17,858 nucleotides of DNA from Parachlorella kessleri (GCA_001598975.1 BBXU01001259.1:1-17858); one strand, 5' to 3'. Counted from the stretch's first letter, positions 9,157-17,858 are shown. Program-made: numbers and translations. The notes: generated by a model not told the origin, from the sequence alone.

Positions 9157-10913
9157 CTATGCAGTAGGCCGCTCCTGCTCCTGCCAGCTGTAGTCTGGTT
9201 CGTACCAGCACCGCGGCTCCACCCCAGTCCTTGCAAGGATGAACAGCTCCAACCGCCTCCATGCTGACTTCTCTGCACAGCGTCGCGTCCGTGCAAATAC
9301 TTAATTTGTATCCGCCAGGTAAGCGCCTTCATGCAGGCTGGCCCCATCATGTGACCATCCTAACCTTTGCAAGAAGTTTTGAGGCATGCTCAAGTCAAAC
9401 ACAACCACTACCGCAAATTACCGGCAACCACATCACCCAACAACCACATCACCCAACAAGGATCAACAGACCAGCAACATCGAGGCTTCCTCCTACTGCT
9501 TTCCTCACCTGGGCACGCCCCATCCAGCCAAGGGTTGACCCAGCCGCTGACGATGCTGTACTTAGCGACAAAGGGCGCCTTATGGTGAGCACCGTGCTCC
9601 TTGCGGCCAATCAGCAGCCCCGCATCCTGCAAGCAGATCCACCATGAGTTCACGGCGGTATCGCAGGTGCCAGGCATGGCAGTGTCCCAGCCGCCGGCAC
9701 AACATTGTCCTGACAGCTTCATGCACTGCAGTTGCACCGCAATGACACCCTGCCCGCTCAACCTGGGAGCTTAACCCAGGCGCACTATACACTTCCGCCA
9801 GTCCCAGCCCCTGGTACCTGCAGAGCCACCACCGCTGCCGGCAGCTCGCTTTTTTTCATGTGGCTCCATGCATGGAACTGCTGGCTGAGGCACACCAGGA
9901 GGGTGGCAGTGGAGGCCCAGACATTCCATGCGAGCGGCGTGTGGGGTGCCGCCAGCAGCAGCGGAGCGGCAACGAACAAGGCAGGCTTGAACACCAGGTG
10001 CACATTATTGCAGAACTCGCGCTCGGTGATAGTCCACGGCCTGCACGTCAAGTGGGCGTCTCCACATGAACGCCGATAGTGAACAACAGCAATTATGAAA
10101 TACGGGGTTGACAAGATTGGGGCCAACGGGGTGTGCAAATAGCCAAGTCATTGTGTTACTTGCGAATAAGGTCAGGTGCAGGGCCTGAAGGAAATAGGTT
10201 GATGACTGACAGCCCTCTGCAATCAGTGTCATACAAAGCTCATCTGACTCACTCACCTCTGGTGGTGGCCTTGAAAGGCTGCTATCTGACGACCAACCAG
10301 CGGTGTGTTGCCGTCACCATAATTGTCCACAGCCCAGTGATACACGGCACTAGCAAAGTCTGCACACAGAGACAGGACAGCGACCAAAACATCGGTCACA
10401 GCAGCATGGCAAACGCAGAACACCTGCCTGCGCGTCGCCATAGGCAAGCCTTACTGTATCAAGACAGCCTCATTTTGGCAAGCTCACTGGCAGAACGGCG
10501 CTACCTGCAGAGATGTAGGCTGCAAGTGCTGCCACCCCAGCTGCTGCTGCACTGCTCAGATCGTGTACTTGTGCCAGCCCGCTGCCGAGCACCCCGGCCA
10601 GCAGGGCAGATGTGCAGCCAACCCACAGCCGGTGCTGTAACGTGCTCTTCAGCTCCTCGGGTCGTTCCAACACAACGCGCCCTGTCGCTTTGGCTTGTTG
10701 CTGGGACAACTGTGATAGCTGGCTTGCCGAAACAGAGCCTGGGATGGACACCACGTTGTTGGCTGGTAGGCTTGGGCTGTCAGCGGCCGTCTGCTGGCGA
10801 GGAGGTGGAGACGGCTTGCGAGCAGGAGCAAGCGTCGCCTTGATGCCTATATAATAAGGTCTGCGGCGGGCCACGGGCCGCCTGGCTAGGTTTCCGCGGA
10901 GTGTGCCGCTCAT
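9157..10913 (-). CDS. FAD4: FAD4-like plastid phosphatidylglycerol desaturase
   Basis: FAD4 makes the trans-delta-3 double bond in palmitate of chloroplast phosphatidylglycerol; the fold is shared with Kua/TMEM189/CarF plasmanylethanolamine desaturases. Exons 5' to 3': 10913-10505, 10359-10257, 10040-9818, 9626-9509, 9272-9157 (TAG). All phases join, giving 322 residues, close to Arabidopsis FAD4. Residues 1 to about 85 are Arg/Ala/Ser/Pro-rich and fit a chloroplast transit peptide. ELKSTLQHRLWV (about 87-98) opens the conserved part, followed by hydrophobic segments at 97-136, then FASAVYHWAVDNYGD (138-152). Metal-binding histidine clusters are QGHH (168-169), HAWSH (227, 231) and EHGAHH (256, 259-260). 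The C-terminus has TGVEPRCWYEPDYSW. The ATG at 10913 is the first in frame; only a TTG lies upstream. It is head to head with the plus-strand gene at 11212. The family is clear; the exact substrate is inferred from plant and algal FAD4. Confidence 0.93.
9427..9458. repeat. 16-bp tandem repeat, 2 copies
   Basis: ACCACATCACCCAACA occurs twice in direct tandem, within the last FAD4 intron (9508-9273). No function is apparent. Confidence 0.85.
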
Positions 10914-11211
10914 GATCAGGAGTGACCTTAAGGGACACCTTCCGGCCAAACGGCTTCAAGACAGAAACCCACCACAGGATAATAAGAAGGAGTGCAGCCC
11001 TGCGCCTTGCTTCTGCAGATATGCCTCCAATGCATCCCTACCACGCAGACTGAAGTGACTCTCAATTTGTGGCGCCTGCACCACCACTTGCCCGCGCAAA
11101 CGGGGCAAACAGCAAGCTTTCTCTTGTCACTGCTTCAACACATAGGGCTCTTCATTTTGTGATAGGAAGTTTTACAGATGGTAAGGCTGCGACACAGCTG
11201 ATGGACATGAC
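10914..11211. promoter_or_regulatory. Shared head-to-head promoter region
   Basis: About 300 bases separate the FAD4 start codon (minus) from the proposed start of the unknown plus-strand gene, so both promoters and 5' UTRs must fit here. The right half is more AT-rich (TTCATTTTGTGATAGGAAG near 11151-11169). No clear TATA box was found for either direction. Both products have transit-peptide-like N-termini, so shared regulation is possible but not shown. Confidence 0.5.
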
Positions 11212-11905
11212 ATGACAACTGTGGCGAGTTGCTGTAGAGGTGGCGTGGATGCAGCTAGGCTGAAGTATACTAGCAGCCCATCGTATAAGCTTGGCCCAAA
11301 TTGCCGGCGGGTTGAAGCAGCCTCAAGTGCAGGAGGTACCCTCCCCCACATTGGAGACACCACTGGTATCGTCTACCTTTTAAGGACGCCTTTGGTTGGC
11401 TGGGAGGTAGTAGAGGCAGCGTTAGGGGCGTTGTACCCCAGGCAGTTGGCACTGCACGAAGCCATAGTGCTATGGACGCCTACCGATGGTGTTTGCAAGG
11501 CCTATGACTTCCTGCCTGAAGAGCCTACGCACCCCAAAACAGTACAGGCGCTCTTGTTGAGAGGCAGCGTCCCAGGTAAATGCAGATAACTGCTGCCAGT
11601 TGGAGCCTGAAACATTGTTAGGTACACTGGCCGCCCAGCTGCGTGTTGAGCTTGGAATCCTCCAGCCGGCTTGCTTTGGTGTGACTGGTGCAGGGCTTGT
11701 TAGGGCACGCCCGCTAACTGCCGTGCCGCGGCTGCGGTGTCACAAGCTGGGTGCTACCAGGCTGCCAGAGCCTCACGTCGCTGCAAAACGCTTCCAGGAG
11801 AGCTGGAGTCCTCAGCTGCAGCTCTCGGTGTCGGACTGTCACACTCACGCAAAGCAGCTAGCGCGAGTGTTGCTGGACGTTGAGCCGGACTGGCCTGCTT
11901 TGTAG
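11212..11905 (+). CDS. Conserved-looking plastid-type protein, function unknown
   Basis: Two exons, 11212-11575 and 11694-11905 (TAG), joined by a 118-nt intron (CCCAG|GTAAAT to GGTGCAG) with matching phase, give 191 residues. Residues 1-45 are rich in Ser, Ala, Thr and Arg with few acids, resembling a chloroplast transit peptide. The core reads GIVYLLRTPLVGWEVVEAAL, then YDFLPEEPTHPKTVQALLLRG and SVPG at the splice junction. Exon 2 has an AAKRFQESW block, LQLSVSDCHTHAKQLARVLL and a short acidic tail. The Asp-Cys-His-Thr-His cluster near 168-172 could bind metal or be catalytic, but I cannot name the family. No membrane span is clear. Unspliced, the frame stops at 11589. A start upstream of 11212 is not excluded, but I found no better ATG. 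It is the only well-supported plus-strand gene here, divergent from FAD4 and convergent with HACD. Confidence 0.7.
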
Positions 11906-12072
11906 CTGTCGGCCATGCTTGGATGCCAGGTGCATGGGTCAGTAGTACTGGCTGTCAAGCGGAAAATTCTGCAGAGGTTTGGAGGTCAGTCATTCTGCCT
12001 TCCCCGCTGAACTGCATCATTCAAGCACCGCCTGTGCAACTTAGCTAAACCTGGCCATCATGCCATGTTAGG

Positions 12073-12077
12073 TGTAA
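12073..12077 (+). terminator. Candidate poly(A) signal TGTAA for the unknown plus gene
   Basis: TGTAA lies about 170 nt after the TAG at 11905, in the convergent spacer shared with the HACD 3' end. Spacing resembles that at the DP and peptidase genes. Confidence 0.4.
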
Positions 12078-12176
12078 ATCAAACATGAAGGCAGACAAAT
12101 GCGAAGAGGACACACTCCATCCTTACTGACCGGTCCACTCCAAGACACTATGCCAGAGCTTAATTGCATCCCACAC

Positions 12177-12230
12177 CCCTGTCAGTACAGTAGCATATCA
12201 CTCTTCCCTCCTTCTGCACCGCCTGCCACC
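12177..12230 (-). repeat. Interspersed repeat head, distant inverted copy
   Basis: Read on the minus strand it begins GGTGGCAGGCGGTGC and ends CTACTGTACTGACAGGG after 54 bases, paralleling the copy at 8656-8710 in both end motifs and length. The middle is diverged. It lies in the spacer 11906-12290 between two convergent genes, just past the HACD stop, and so probably in its 3' UTR. Confidence 0.5.
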
Positions 12231-12290
12231 ATGAACAACTACTATGCACCAAAATACAATAGCATGGCCCGCTGGTGTCCCTGCCAGGCA

Positions 12291-14036
12291 TTAAGCTGTC
12301 TTCCCAGCCGGCCGCAGCTGCCGCAATTTCTTGCTGCGCTGACGGAAGAGAAACAGGTAGAGCTGCAGCCAGAGGAAAGGGTACACCAGCAGCAGCACCT
12401 GCAGCACATCACAACAAGACATGGAGAAGCGGGTATTGGCTGCCTGTCACACCCTGCATATGGAGCGGGTAATAGTGGTCCTGCCTCATTCGCTGCACAG
12501 GGAAGGAGCCTCCTACTCAGCTGCTAACAGGCTTGCGCACAACTTCCAACCAGGTTTGGGTACGCTCTGACACGCAAAGTTTATTTAAAAAATGCGTAAG
12601 AGATTTGTCTACCGGATAGCAGTGCCCAAGCATCATTGAGGTACCGCCTTCCTGCAGAACCTTCCAGTCAGCATCCAACCACCATTCTGACTGTACCTTT
12701 CAGGCGTGAACCAAGTACCTTTCAGGCAGTATGTGGGTCGGACCCGTAGGGCAGTGCCACAGCGCGACATTCAGTTTACAACATAACACACCCAGGTGAA
12801 CTCACTATGGAAAAGGTGTGGTAGTCAAAAGCGACGTTCCAGCGGTTAGGCATGGTGATACTGTGTAGGCCTCGCTGCCACAGGTATGGTAGGGCATCAA
12901 AGACAGATTTGATCTCAGCCATCACTCCAACAGGGTAGAGGCCTATGAAGGCTGTGTACCTGGAAAAGGGGCACACAAGTGGCAATCAGATACGGCCTTC
13001 CTGCTGTTGCCGGTCGCTGACCACGATTCGTCCTCTGTCATGCAGCCATACAAAGCCAAGTGCACGCGTCATTCCCCTGTGCGCAGCTGATGAGCTGGCA
13101 CATGTTGCCAGGATCCTACCATCACTCCCCTTCTGAGGGTCTACACTGGCACTGCCATCTGTTAACGATGATTGATATTGGGATTAATGGATATATAGAC
13201 ACTACTCAAGTCCAAGGCATGACTAGAGGGCCTGCAAGGGCCCCGGCCCCCATATACCGTCAAGGGATAGAGGTCACCATATCATCGAGGAATTTGCAGG
13301 TCATCACAGGCTGACGCAAGCATGTTGGCCCCCATCACGATACCAAGCACCTGAGCCAGGTCAGCCATGCTGGACAGCGGTCAGCCAGTGTGGCAGCATA
13401 CCAGGGATACCGGATGACCTCAGAGAGGGCCCACGCTGCAAACAAGATGCCAACAGTGGCCCTGTCCCGCACCTGCAGTCGGCGCGCCTTGCCATTTTTG
13501 TGCAACTAAAGTTCAGGACTGACAGCCGGCCGGCATAGTCACGCGCCGTACACTGTCAAGCTAGATGTGAGACGGCCGGACAGCACCGTTCAAGCACTTC
13601 AGCTAAGTCAGTTATGCACTAGACAACCGTGCCTATGCAGTCATTACTCGCCTCTGGGACTGACTTGACCACCGCGAACAACACGTTGGAGCGGCCGGCC
13701 CACTGCATAACAGCGGTGACTGGCGACCCGCCCACAAGACCCAGCGCAGCATGCACTACTTCCAGGGCCGCCAGCAGTTGGAAAGTTTCTGCAATCCAAG
13801 CCTGTCAGGCCTTTGGTACTGGCCCTTGAGTGGTCCTCGCTGCTTCAGCTATCGTTTAAGCTGATCGCAAGTTGTGTGTCTCGGCAAGACTCACCTACGG
13901 TGCTCCCAGCAGCTTGATAGCCTTGATCAAGTGCGCCTGACTTCACTAAAGGGAGCAGTAGGAGTAGCGCTCTCGCCCACCCATAGAATTGCAGCAGATT
14001 GTAGCCAAACAAGTAGGTGTTCCTGAAACCCACCAT
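12291..14036 (-). CDS. HACD: Very-long-chain 3-hydroxyacyl-CoA dehydratase (PAS2/HACD)
   Basis: This ER membrane enzyme removes water from 3-hydroxyacyl-CoA, the third step of each fatty-acid elongation cycle. Exons 5' to 3': 14036-13895, 13788-13652, 13472-13351, 12959-12806, 12398-12291 (TAA). All phases join, giving 220 residues, the usual size. It starts MVGFRNTYLFGYNLLQFYGW, as plant PAS2 starts with a short lead before the first membrane helix. Conserved blocks follow: LEVVHAALGLV, SEVIRYPWYA (about 110-119), RYTAFIGLYPVGVMAE (134-149), GLHSITMPNRWNVAFDYH (about 164-181) and a last hydrophobic helix at 186-203. The catalytic Tyr and Glu of this family are Tyr142 and Glu149, in YPVGVMAE. 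Intron 13651-13473 uses a GC donor (GAG|GCGAGT); no GT donor keeps both the frame and the conserved SVPE-V junction. The basic C-terminus (QRSKKLRQLR) ends in GKTA, without a dilysine ER-retrieval signal. Confidence 0.95.
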
Positions 14037-14195
14037 TCCTTGTTACTAAGTTTTTGCACGAAGCAGGCGAGGCTTTCAGAACCAAAAAAAGCCAATAAGG
14101 AGTGACTTTGTGCGATCAGCTCCACAGTGGGCCGCAGCGCTATGCAAGCGGCTGATACTCGCTGTGGTATCTGATACCTTGACCAGGAGCTGCAG

Positions 14196-14248
14196 CTCGG
14201 GCCCTGACAGCTAGCTGTCATGACAGGGCCCCCCTGTCAGGGCCCGAG
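14196..14248. promoter_or_regulatory. Nested TGACAG/CTGTCA palindromes upstream of HACD
   Basis: A perfect 15-bp inverted repeat (CTCGGGCCCTGACAG at 14196-14210, CTGTCAGGGCCCGAG at 14234-14248) encloses a 23-base loop. Within it TGACAG and CTGTCA alternate four times. This creates a perfect 16-bp palindrome TGACAGCTAGCTGTCA (14205-14220) and a 12-bp one CTGTCATGACAG (14215-14226). It lies 160-212 bases upstream of the HACD start, beyond the 3' end of the peptidase gene. TGAC-core sites are bound by TALE homeodomain proteins in plants and animals; an operator-like role here is inference. A hairpin in the peptidase 3' transcript is another possibility. Confidence 0.6.
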
Positions 14249-14393
14249 AAGCAAGGCCAGCAGCAAGCATAGTCCAGGCCTGCCAAATACAAGCCTCTTG
14301 TTTATGGAGCAAGCTACTACTAGCCACGATTTGTATCGCAGAGACCCTTTACTAAGGTGTCACAATGGCAGCTACACTCGGTGCTTGCTACGG

Positions 14394-14398
14394 TTACA
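14394..14398 (-). terminator. Candidate poly(A) signal TGTAA for the S28 peptidase
   Basis: TGTAA on the minus strand, about 211 nt past the TAA at 14609-14611, almost the same distance as for the DP gene. If used, the peptidase transcript ends about 150 bases before the palindrome cluster at 14196-14248. Confidence 0.4.
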
Positions 14399-14608
14399 AG
14401 GATCTGTCCAGTCAAACACAGTGCCACAGAAGCATGACCAGCGTGTTGTTGCTTGACCCTCCTGGTTGTGTTTTTATGGCATACTGGGACATCACATGAG
14501 CTCCTGCATGGCTTGGCCAGAAGGGAAACAACCAGTGACTGATTGGCAAGCCACTTTTGGAGGATAGTATTTACTGACACAAGTACATACGGTCCCCCTA
14601 CCTGGCCT

Positions 14609-17465
14609 TTATGGCCCTGGTAGGGGAGGGACTCCTCTGGTGTGATACGCTGTAAGCCACTGTGAGAGTACATCCCTTTCCTTCCGCCTGGCCTCCGTGA
14701 GTGAACGGGGGTCGTCAGGGTGTGTGAAGAAGAGGTCAGCATGATGGCCGCCTTCTTGCAGCACAAAGCTCACCACCTTGCTTGACATATTCTCCAAGTA
14801 GCCGCCTGCGCAGTTCCGCTAAAGCCATTTGTCAGGATAGAGATTGCTAGCAGGGTTTGCACAGCGCACTTGCCACCGTCCCAGCCACCCACCATCGGCG
14901 GTTTCACAGCAACGAATGCTGAGCAATGTATGGTCACCAGCACTGGGGCAGCTGCACATGGCGCAAGAAGTTTAAGGGTCGCGCCAGCTGTCAGAGCACT
15001 TCTGCCTGAAGGTTTGAGTGAAATTAGGGAGTGTGGGCATAGTGCTGCCATTACAGCAGCACAAAGCTCACCTGAGCTCCAAGGGTCTAGCCAGCCGTTA
15101 GAGAGGATGATGTTGCTGGCCGCAGAGAGGTCCCCACAGGCATACAGAAGCGGCTGCAAGCTGAGGTCAAGGGTGGGTCTCGCCTCGCCCCACTGCTTGT
15201 GGCAGAAGGCACGCAGGTGGGAGGAGTCGAAGGGCTGGGGCTGGGCCCAGAACATGTCGATGACGCCCGTTGTGGGGAAGAACGACTCGTTGGGAACGAA
15301 CTGCAGCGCGGGACAGCAGCACTGCAAGGTGCGTGAAAGGTGGCTCCCAAGTGCCTAGGCACCAGAGTGTTGCTTTGCAAGCATGCAAGCGCTTGTAGAA
15401 GAGCCGGTGTAGCTTGGGTGGATCGCGCAGGCCTATGTCTATTCTACAGCATACTGCCACCTGACCATGCTGCCGTGAGTCCCTCACAAGTGGGGCCAAC
15501 AAAGTGCCACGAAGTCCTATGCCACAAACCAGATCCAACAGACTAAGCATTAGAGTAATCGTGCATGCTGTGTAGCCCCCACCTCGCTGCAGACTTGGTA
15601 GATGTAAGCCTCTGCCCCGGGACCAGCCTGCAGACCCACGTCATGAACCATCTGCCCGCTGTAGCAAGTGACGCTGCCGCTCACATTGTGAATTACACCC
15701 ACTGCCCCACCCAATGCCTACGGGGGCAGCGGGCACAACCTGGTTCTGAGTACAGTGCATTAGTAAGCCTGGCTTCACCGGGCAGAGCAGCAGCCAGTCA
15801 ATTCTACGGCATGCATCCAATGCAGCACAGCTGAAATGTGCTGGGGACATATGTTGCCATGCGGAACACCTAACATGCGGCATTGGCCGCACCCGTGCCA
15901 TGCATGCCACGCATGGTTTGCAAATGCTGCTATCCGGCATCCGTGCCAACAAGTTCACACACCGAAAGCAGCTGCTGGGGTGTATCTAGATTCCCTGCCA
16001 GGTGCTCACACACCACCCGCATGACCCATGGGGGCAAGGGATGCGCCAGATCCCCTGCAGCCCATCACATCTGGGATTACTCCCACGCATATGCCAGGCA
16101 CAGCCCCATAATAAATCTTCAGAGCAAGAATCCCATTCCGGCAAGGGCACAGCGGGATGGGATGCTTTGGTTCTGCCATGACCTACAATCACTGCACTGG
16201 CCTGTCAAAAATGAGTGGTGCGCACAACTAAATCATGGCTCCTGAGCACCAGTTACTAGCCTGCCCACCGCTGAAGTAGGCGCTGGCAAAGGGCAGGCTG
16301 CCCATTGCTGCTGTGTTGAAGGCCATCAGCAGGAACAGAGCCACAGCAGGCGCGTCATCCTGCCTTTCCAGCACACCCGGGCATAGCCGCAGAGCCCGAG
16401 TAGCCAAGGAACGACCATCAGAAGTCTCGGATTGGCTGAAAAGGGAGCTGAAGGCTGCACGCACGTTTGGGCTGCACCTTGCTGGACTGCCAGCCGCCGG
16501 CAAGGCAGTACGGGTTACAACCTGCATACACACGCTGCCAGCTACACTGTGTGCTGGCAGTTATGAGCTTATGGCTCTGGTGTTTCCAGACGGTGAGGAA
16601 TACTTTGCTGGTCACCATCGTTGGGACTTTCCCCGGTTCCCCACACGCCCCCGCAGCCTCAAAAGGCCGTCCGCGCGTCCGATCCAACCACTCGTGACAC
16701 ATCACAGGGCTGGCCTAGAAAGTGGGTGGCACGCTCCAAGGAGTTGATTGCTAGGTGTCCCATGCTGTCCCAGCCACCCCTATTTCATTGATCAAGCTCC
16801 CCCCGTCTCCACCTTCTCGCATAGAAGCACACTGCCCTGCCCCAGCAGCACGCACCTCCCAGTAGCTGGCCGGGTCCCACCCCTGACCAATCAGGTTGCA
16901 CCGGAAAGGTGCACTGGACGCCACGGCTGCGTACACCACGTTGGGGAACTTCATGCGGAGGTAGCCGGCCAGCACACCCCCATAGGAGCCACCGAACGCA
17001 ACCACTGGCGCCGCCTGGATGCTGTGCTGTGACTTGACATGCTGCAGCAGCAGGGCATGGGAAGGGAAGCTGGATGCTGCTGTGACTTGACGTGCTGCAG
17101 CAGCAGGGCATGGGAAGGGAGGCTGGCTCCAGAACAACGCCAAGTCATAGCTGTCGAGCACGGTAGCTGCAGGGTTGTTTGCATGAGTAAACACCAGTCA
17201 AGGAGACAAGGCCCCTGGAAGGGTGCTGTGTTTGTGGTGTATAACCCAATTATAAAGGCAGCATGCGAGGTTCAAGGCCAACCTCTGGCGCTATTGCAAA
17301 GCTATTATTGCAACTGATGCCCTTACTGCCGTGCGGGGCATCAAGGAGGCCCACCTCAATCAGGCGAACATAGTCGGTGAGCACTTGGTCAATGCTCAGG
17401 TAGCGAAACCTCACTGGATCCCAGCCGCTGCCTCGTACCGGCTGTGACTTGCCGTAGTAGCGGTG
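14609..17465 (-). CDS. S28 family serine carboxypeptidase (PRCP/DPP7-like), 5'-partial
   Basis: S28 enzymes are lysosomal or vacuolar peptidases that cleave next to proline (Pro-X carboxypeptidase, DPP7). Exons 5' to 3': 17465-17355, 17041-16856, 16521-16269, 16054-15963, 15717-15583, 15300-15072, 14805-14609 (TAA). All phases join, giving 400 residues. The first visible exon opens with HRYYGKSQP and LSIDQVLTDYVRLIE. The nucleophile serine is in AFGGSYGGVLAGYLRMKFP (visible residue 56), the Asp in SNGWLDPWSS (331), and the His in EGGHHADLF (356), so the catalytic triad is complete. PLPPWVMRVVCEHL and TCYSGQ fit the family's cap region. Asn-X-Ser sites (HNVSG, ENMSS) fit a secreted or vacuolar glycoprotein. 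About 100 N-terminal residues, including the signal peptide, are missing; the acceptor at 17466 shows more exons upstream. The acceptor of the second exon lies in a 53-bp tandem duplication. Which S28 subfamily it belongs to is not resolved. Confidence 0.92.
17026..17126. repeat. 53-bp tandem duplication spanning a 3' splice site
   Basis: Units start at 17026 and 17079 and share 48 aligned bases with two mismatches (17039/17092 and one in GGGAAGGGAaG). Each unit contains, on the minus strand, a complete acceptor: CCCTTCCCATGCC, CTGCTGCTGCAG, then CAYGTCAAGTCACAG. The duplication thus copies the end of intron 17354-17042 and the first codons of the next exon. The inner acceptor (exon from 17041) keeps the reading frame; the outer one (17094) would shift it, since 53 is not a multiple of three. 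Confidence 0.9.
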
Positions 17466-17858
17466 CTGCATGGGGGTCCAAGAAGTAGGAGGCTTGCCAG
17501 GGGCAGCAAACCCCAACTGTATGGTGTTCTCAAAAACCCTCCCAAGAGCGGGCAAGCTGCGCATGGCACAGCCACTCTCAATGGCAGGGCAGCAGCTTAC
17601 TCTCAAAGACCCGCACTATATGCTGTGTGTTGGTGTGAGGAGCTCGTGCCATGAGCTAGGCTAGGTTCTTGACCCAGGGGCGAGGCATGGCCACCCTGCT
17701 TGTCATATGTAGCACATAGTATCAGCAACGGATAGGTAGCCGTGATGCGGCTCGACCGGATGCAAGGTATACCCTGGGCTTTGCACGTCATATCCACTGC
17801 CCACGCAGGCTGCCATTGGGCCCTGTTGAACTGCCTGCTCCCCTCCCCTCCCCTCCCC
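17466..17858 (-). other. Unresolved region upstream of the visible peptidase exons
   Basis: This should hold intron and possibly an N-terminal exon of the S28 gene. The block usually preceding HRYYG (a Val-Phe-x-Glu type strand and the earlier glycine-rich turn) was not found in any minus-strand frame here, so those exons probably lie beyond the window. An open frame with PLLILCATYDKQGG near 17703-17744 has no clear match. Confidence 0.45.
17838..17858. repeat. CTCCC simple repeat at the window edge
   Basis: Four units of CTCCC-type sequence run into the window end. On the minus strand this is four GGGG runs separated by A, which could form a G-quadruplex upstream of the visible peptidase exons. 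True length is unknown because it is cut by the edge. Confidence 0.8.

Noticed and set aside
11576..11585. A 10-nt micro-intron GTAAATGCAG in the unknown plus-strand gene
   Set aside because: It restores the frame, but introns this short are not known to be spliced. A 118-nt intron from the same donor to the GCAG at 11690-11693 also restores the frame and gives a better joined protein.
13060..13314. Plus-strand frame of 84 residues
   Set aside because: It lies within HACD intron 13350-12960 on the opposite strand, with no recognisable domain or codon pattern.
15641..15958. Minus-strand frame of 105 residues inside the peptidase gene
   Set aside because: It overlaps an intron and the TCYSGQ exon in the wrong frame; the correct frame for 15717-15583 fits the S28 family.
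16951..17194. Minus-strand frames reading PFPCPAAAA and SLPMPCCCS as part of the peptidase
   Set aside because: They come from reading through the intron end and the 53-bp duplication. The family alignment joins LIE directly to HVKSQ at 17041.
17838..17858. Terminal CTCCC repeat as a telomere
   Set aside because: It is not a TTTAGGG or TTTTAGGG type repeat, it is only about 20 bases, and it is simply cut by the window edge within a gene region.

Overview
The window looks like nuclear DNA of a green alga (Chlorophyta). Four genes reassemble cleanly from spliced exons, and their best family matches are plant-type: an E2F partner DP, a FAD4-type plastid desaturase, a PAS2-type 3-hydroxyacyl-CoA dehydratase, and an S28 serine carboxypeptidase. 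The DNA is GC-rich and intron-dense (23 internal introns reconstructed here). Nearly every 3' splice site reads GCAG, low-complexity Ala/Gln tracts are common, and TGTAA, the usual chlorophyte poly(A) signal, lies 165-215 nt past three of the stop codons. No prokaryotic operon, rRNA, tRNA or CRISPR was seen. The lineage within the green algae cannot be fixed from the sequence alone.

Layout. 1-694: nothing convincing. 695-907 (+): a small possible terminal exon. 1217-6735 (-): DP transcription factor, 10 coding exons. 6736-9156: DP upstream region, then a repeat-rich spacer with a 204-bp tandem duplication, scattered copies of the same repeat head, and a coding-like fragment. 9157-10913 (-): FAD4-like desaturase, 5 exons. 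10914-11211: head-to-head promoter region. 11212-11905 (+): two-exon gene of unknown function. 12291-14036 (-): HACD/PAS2, 5 exons, convergent with the unknown gene. 14037-14608: spacer with an unusually ordered set of palindromes. 14609-17465 (-): C-terminal about 400 residues of an S28 peptidase, 7 exons. Its N-terminal exons are not recognisable in 17466-17858 and probably lie outside the window.

These are independent eukaryotic genes rather than an operon. FAD4 (plastid phosphatidylglycerol) and HACD (ER very-long-chain elongation) both act on acyl chains, and DP acts in cell-cycle transcription with E2F. I see no sign that the neighbours form one pathway. All exon junctions were chosen by hand from reading-frame continuity, splice-site shape and family similarity. 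The most unusual points are two GC-AG introns, a 53-bp duplication that copies a 3' splice site, an AT-rich island inside a DP intron, a small interspersed repeat family, and the TGACAG palindrome cluster upstream of HACD.
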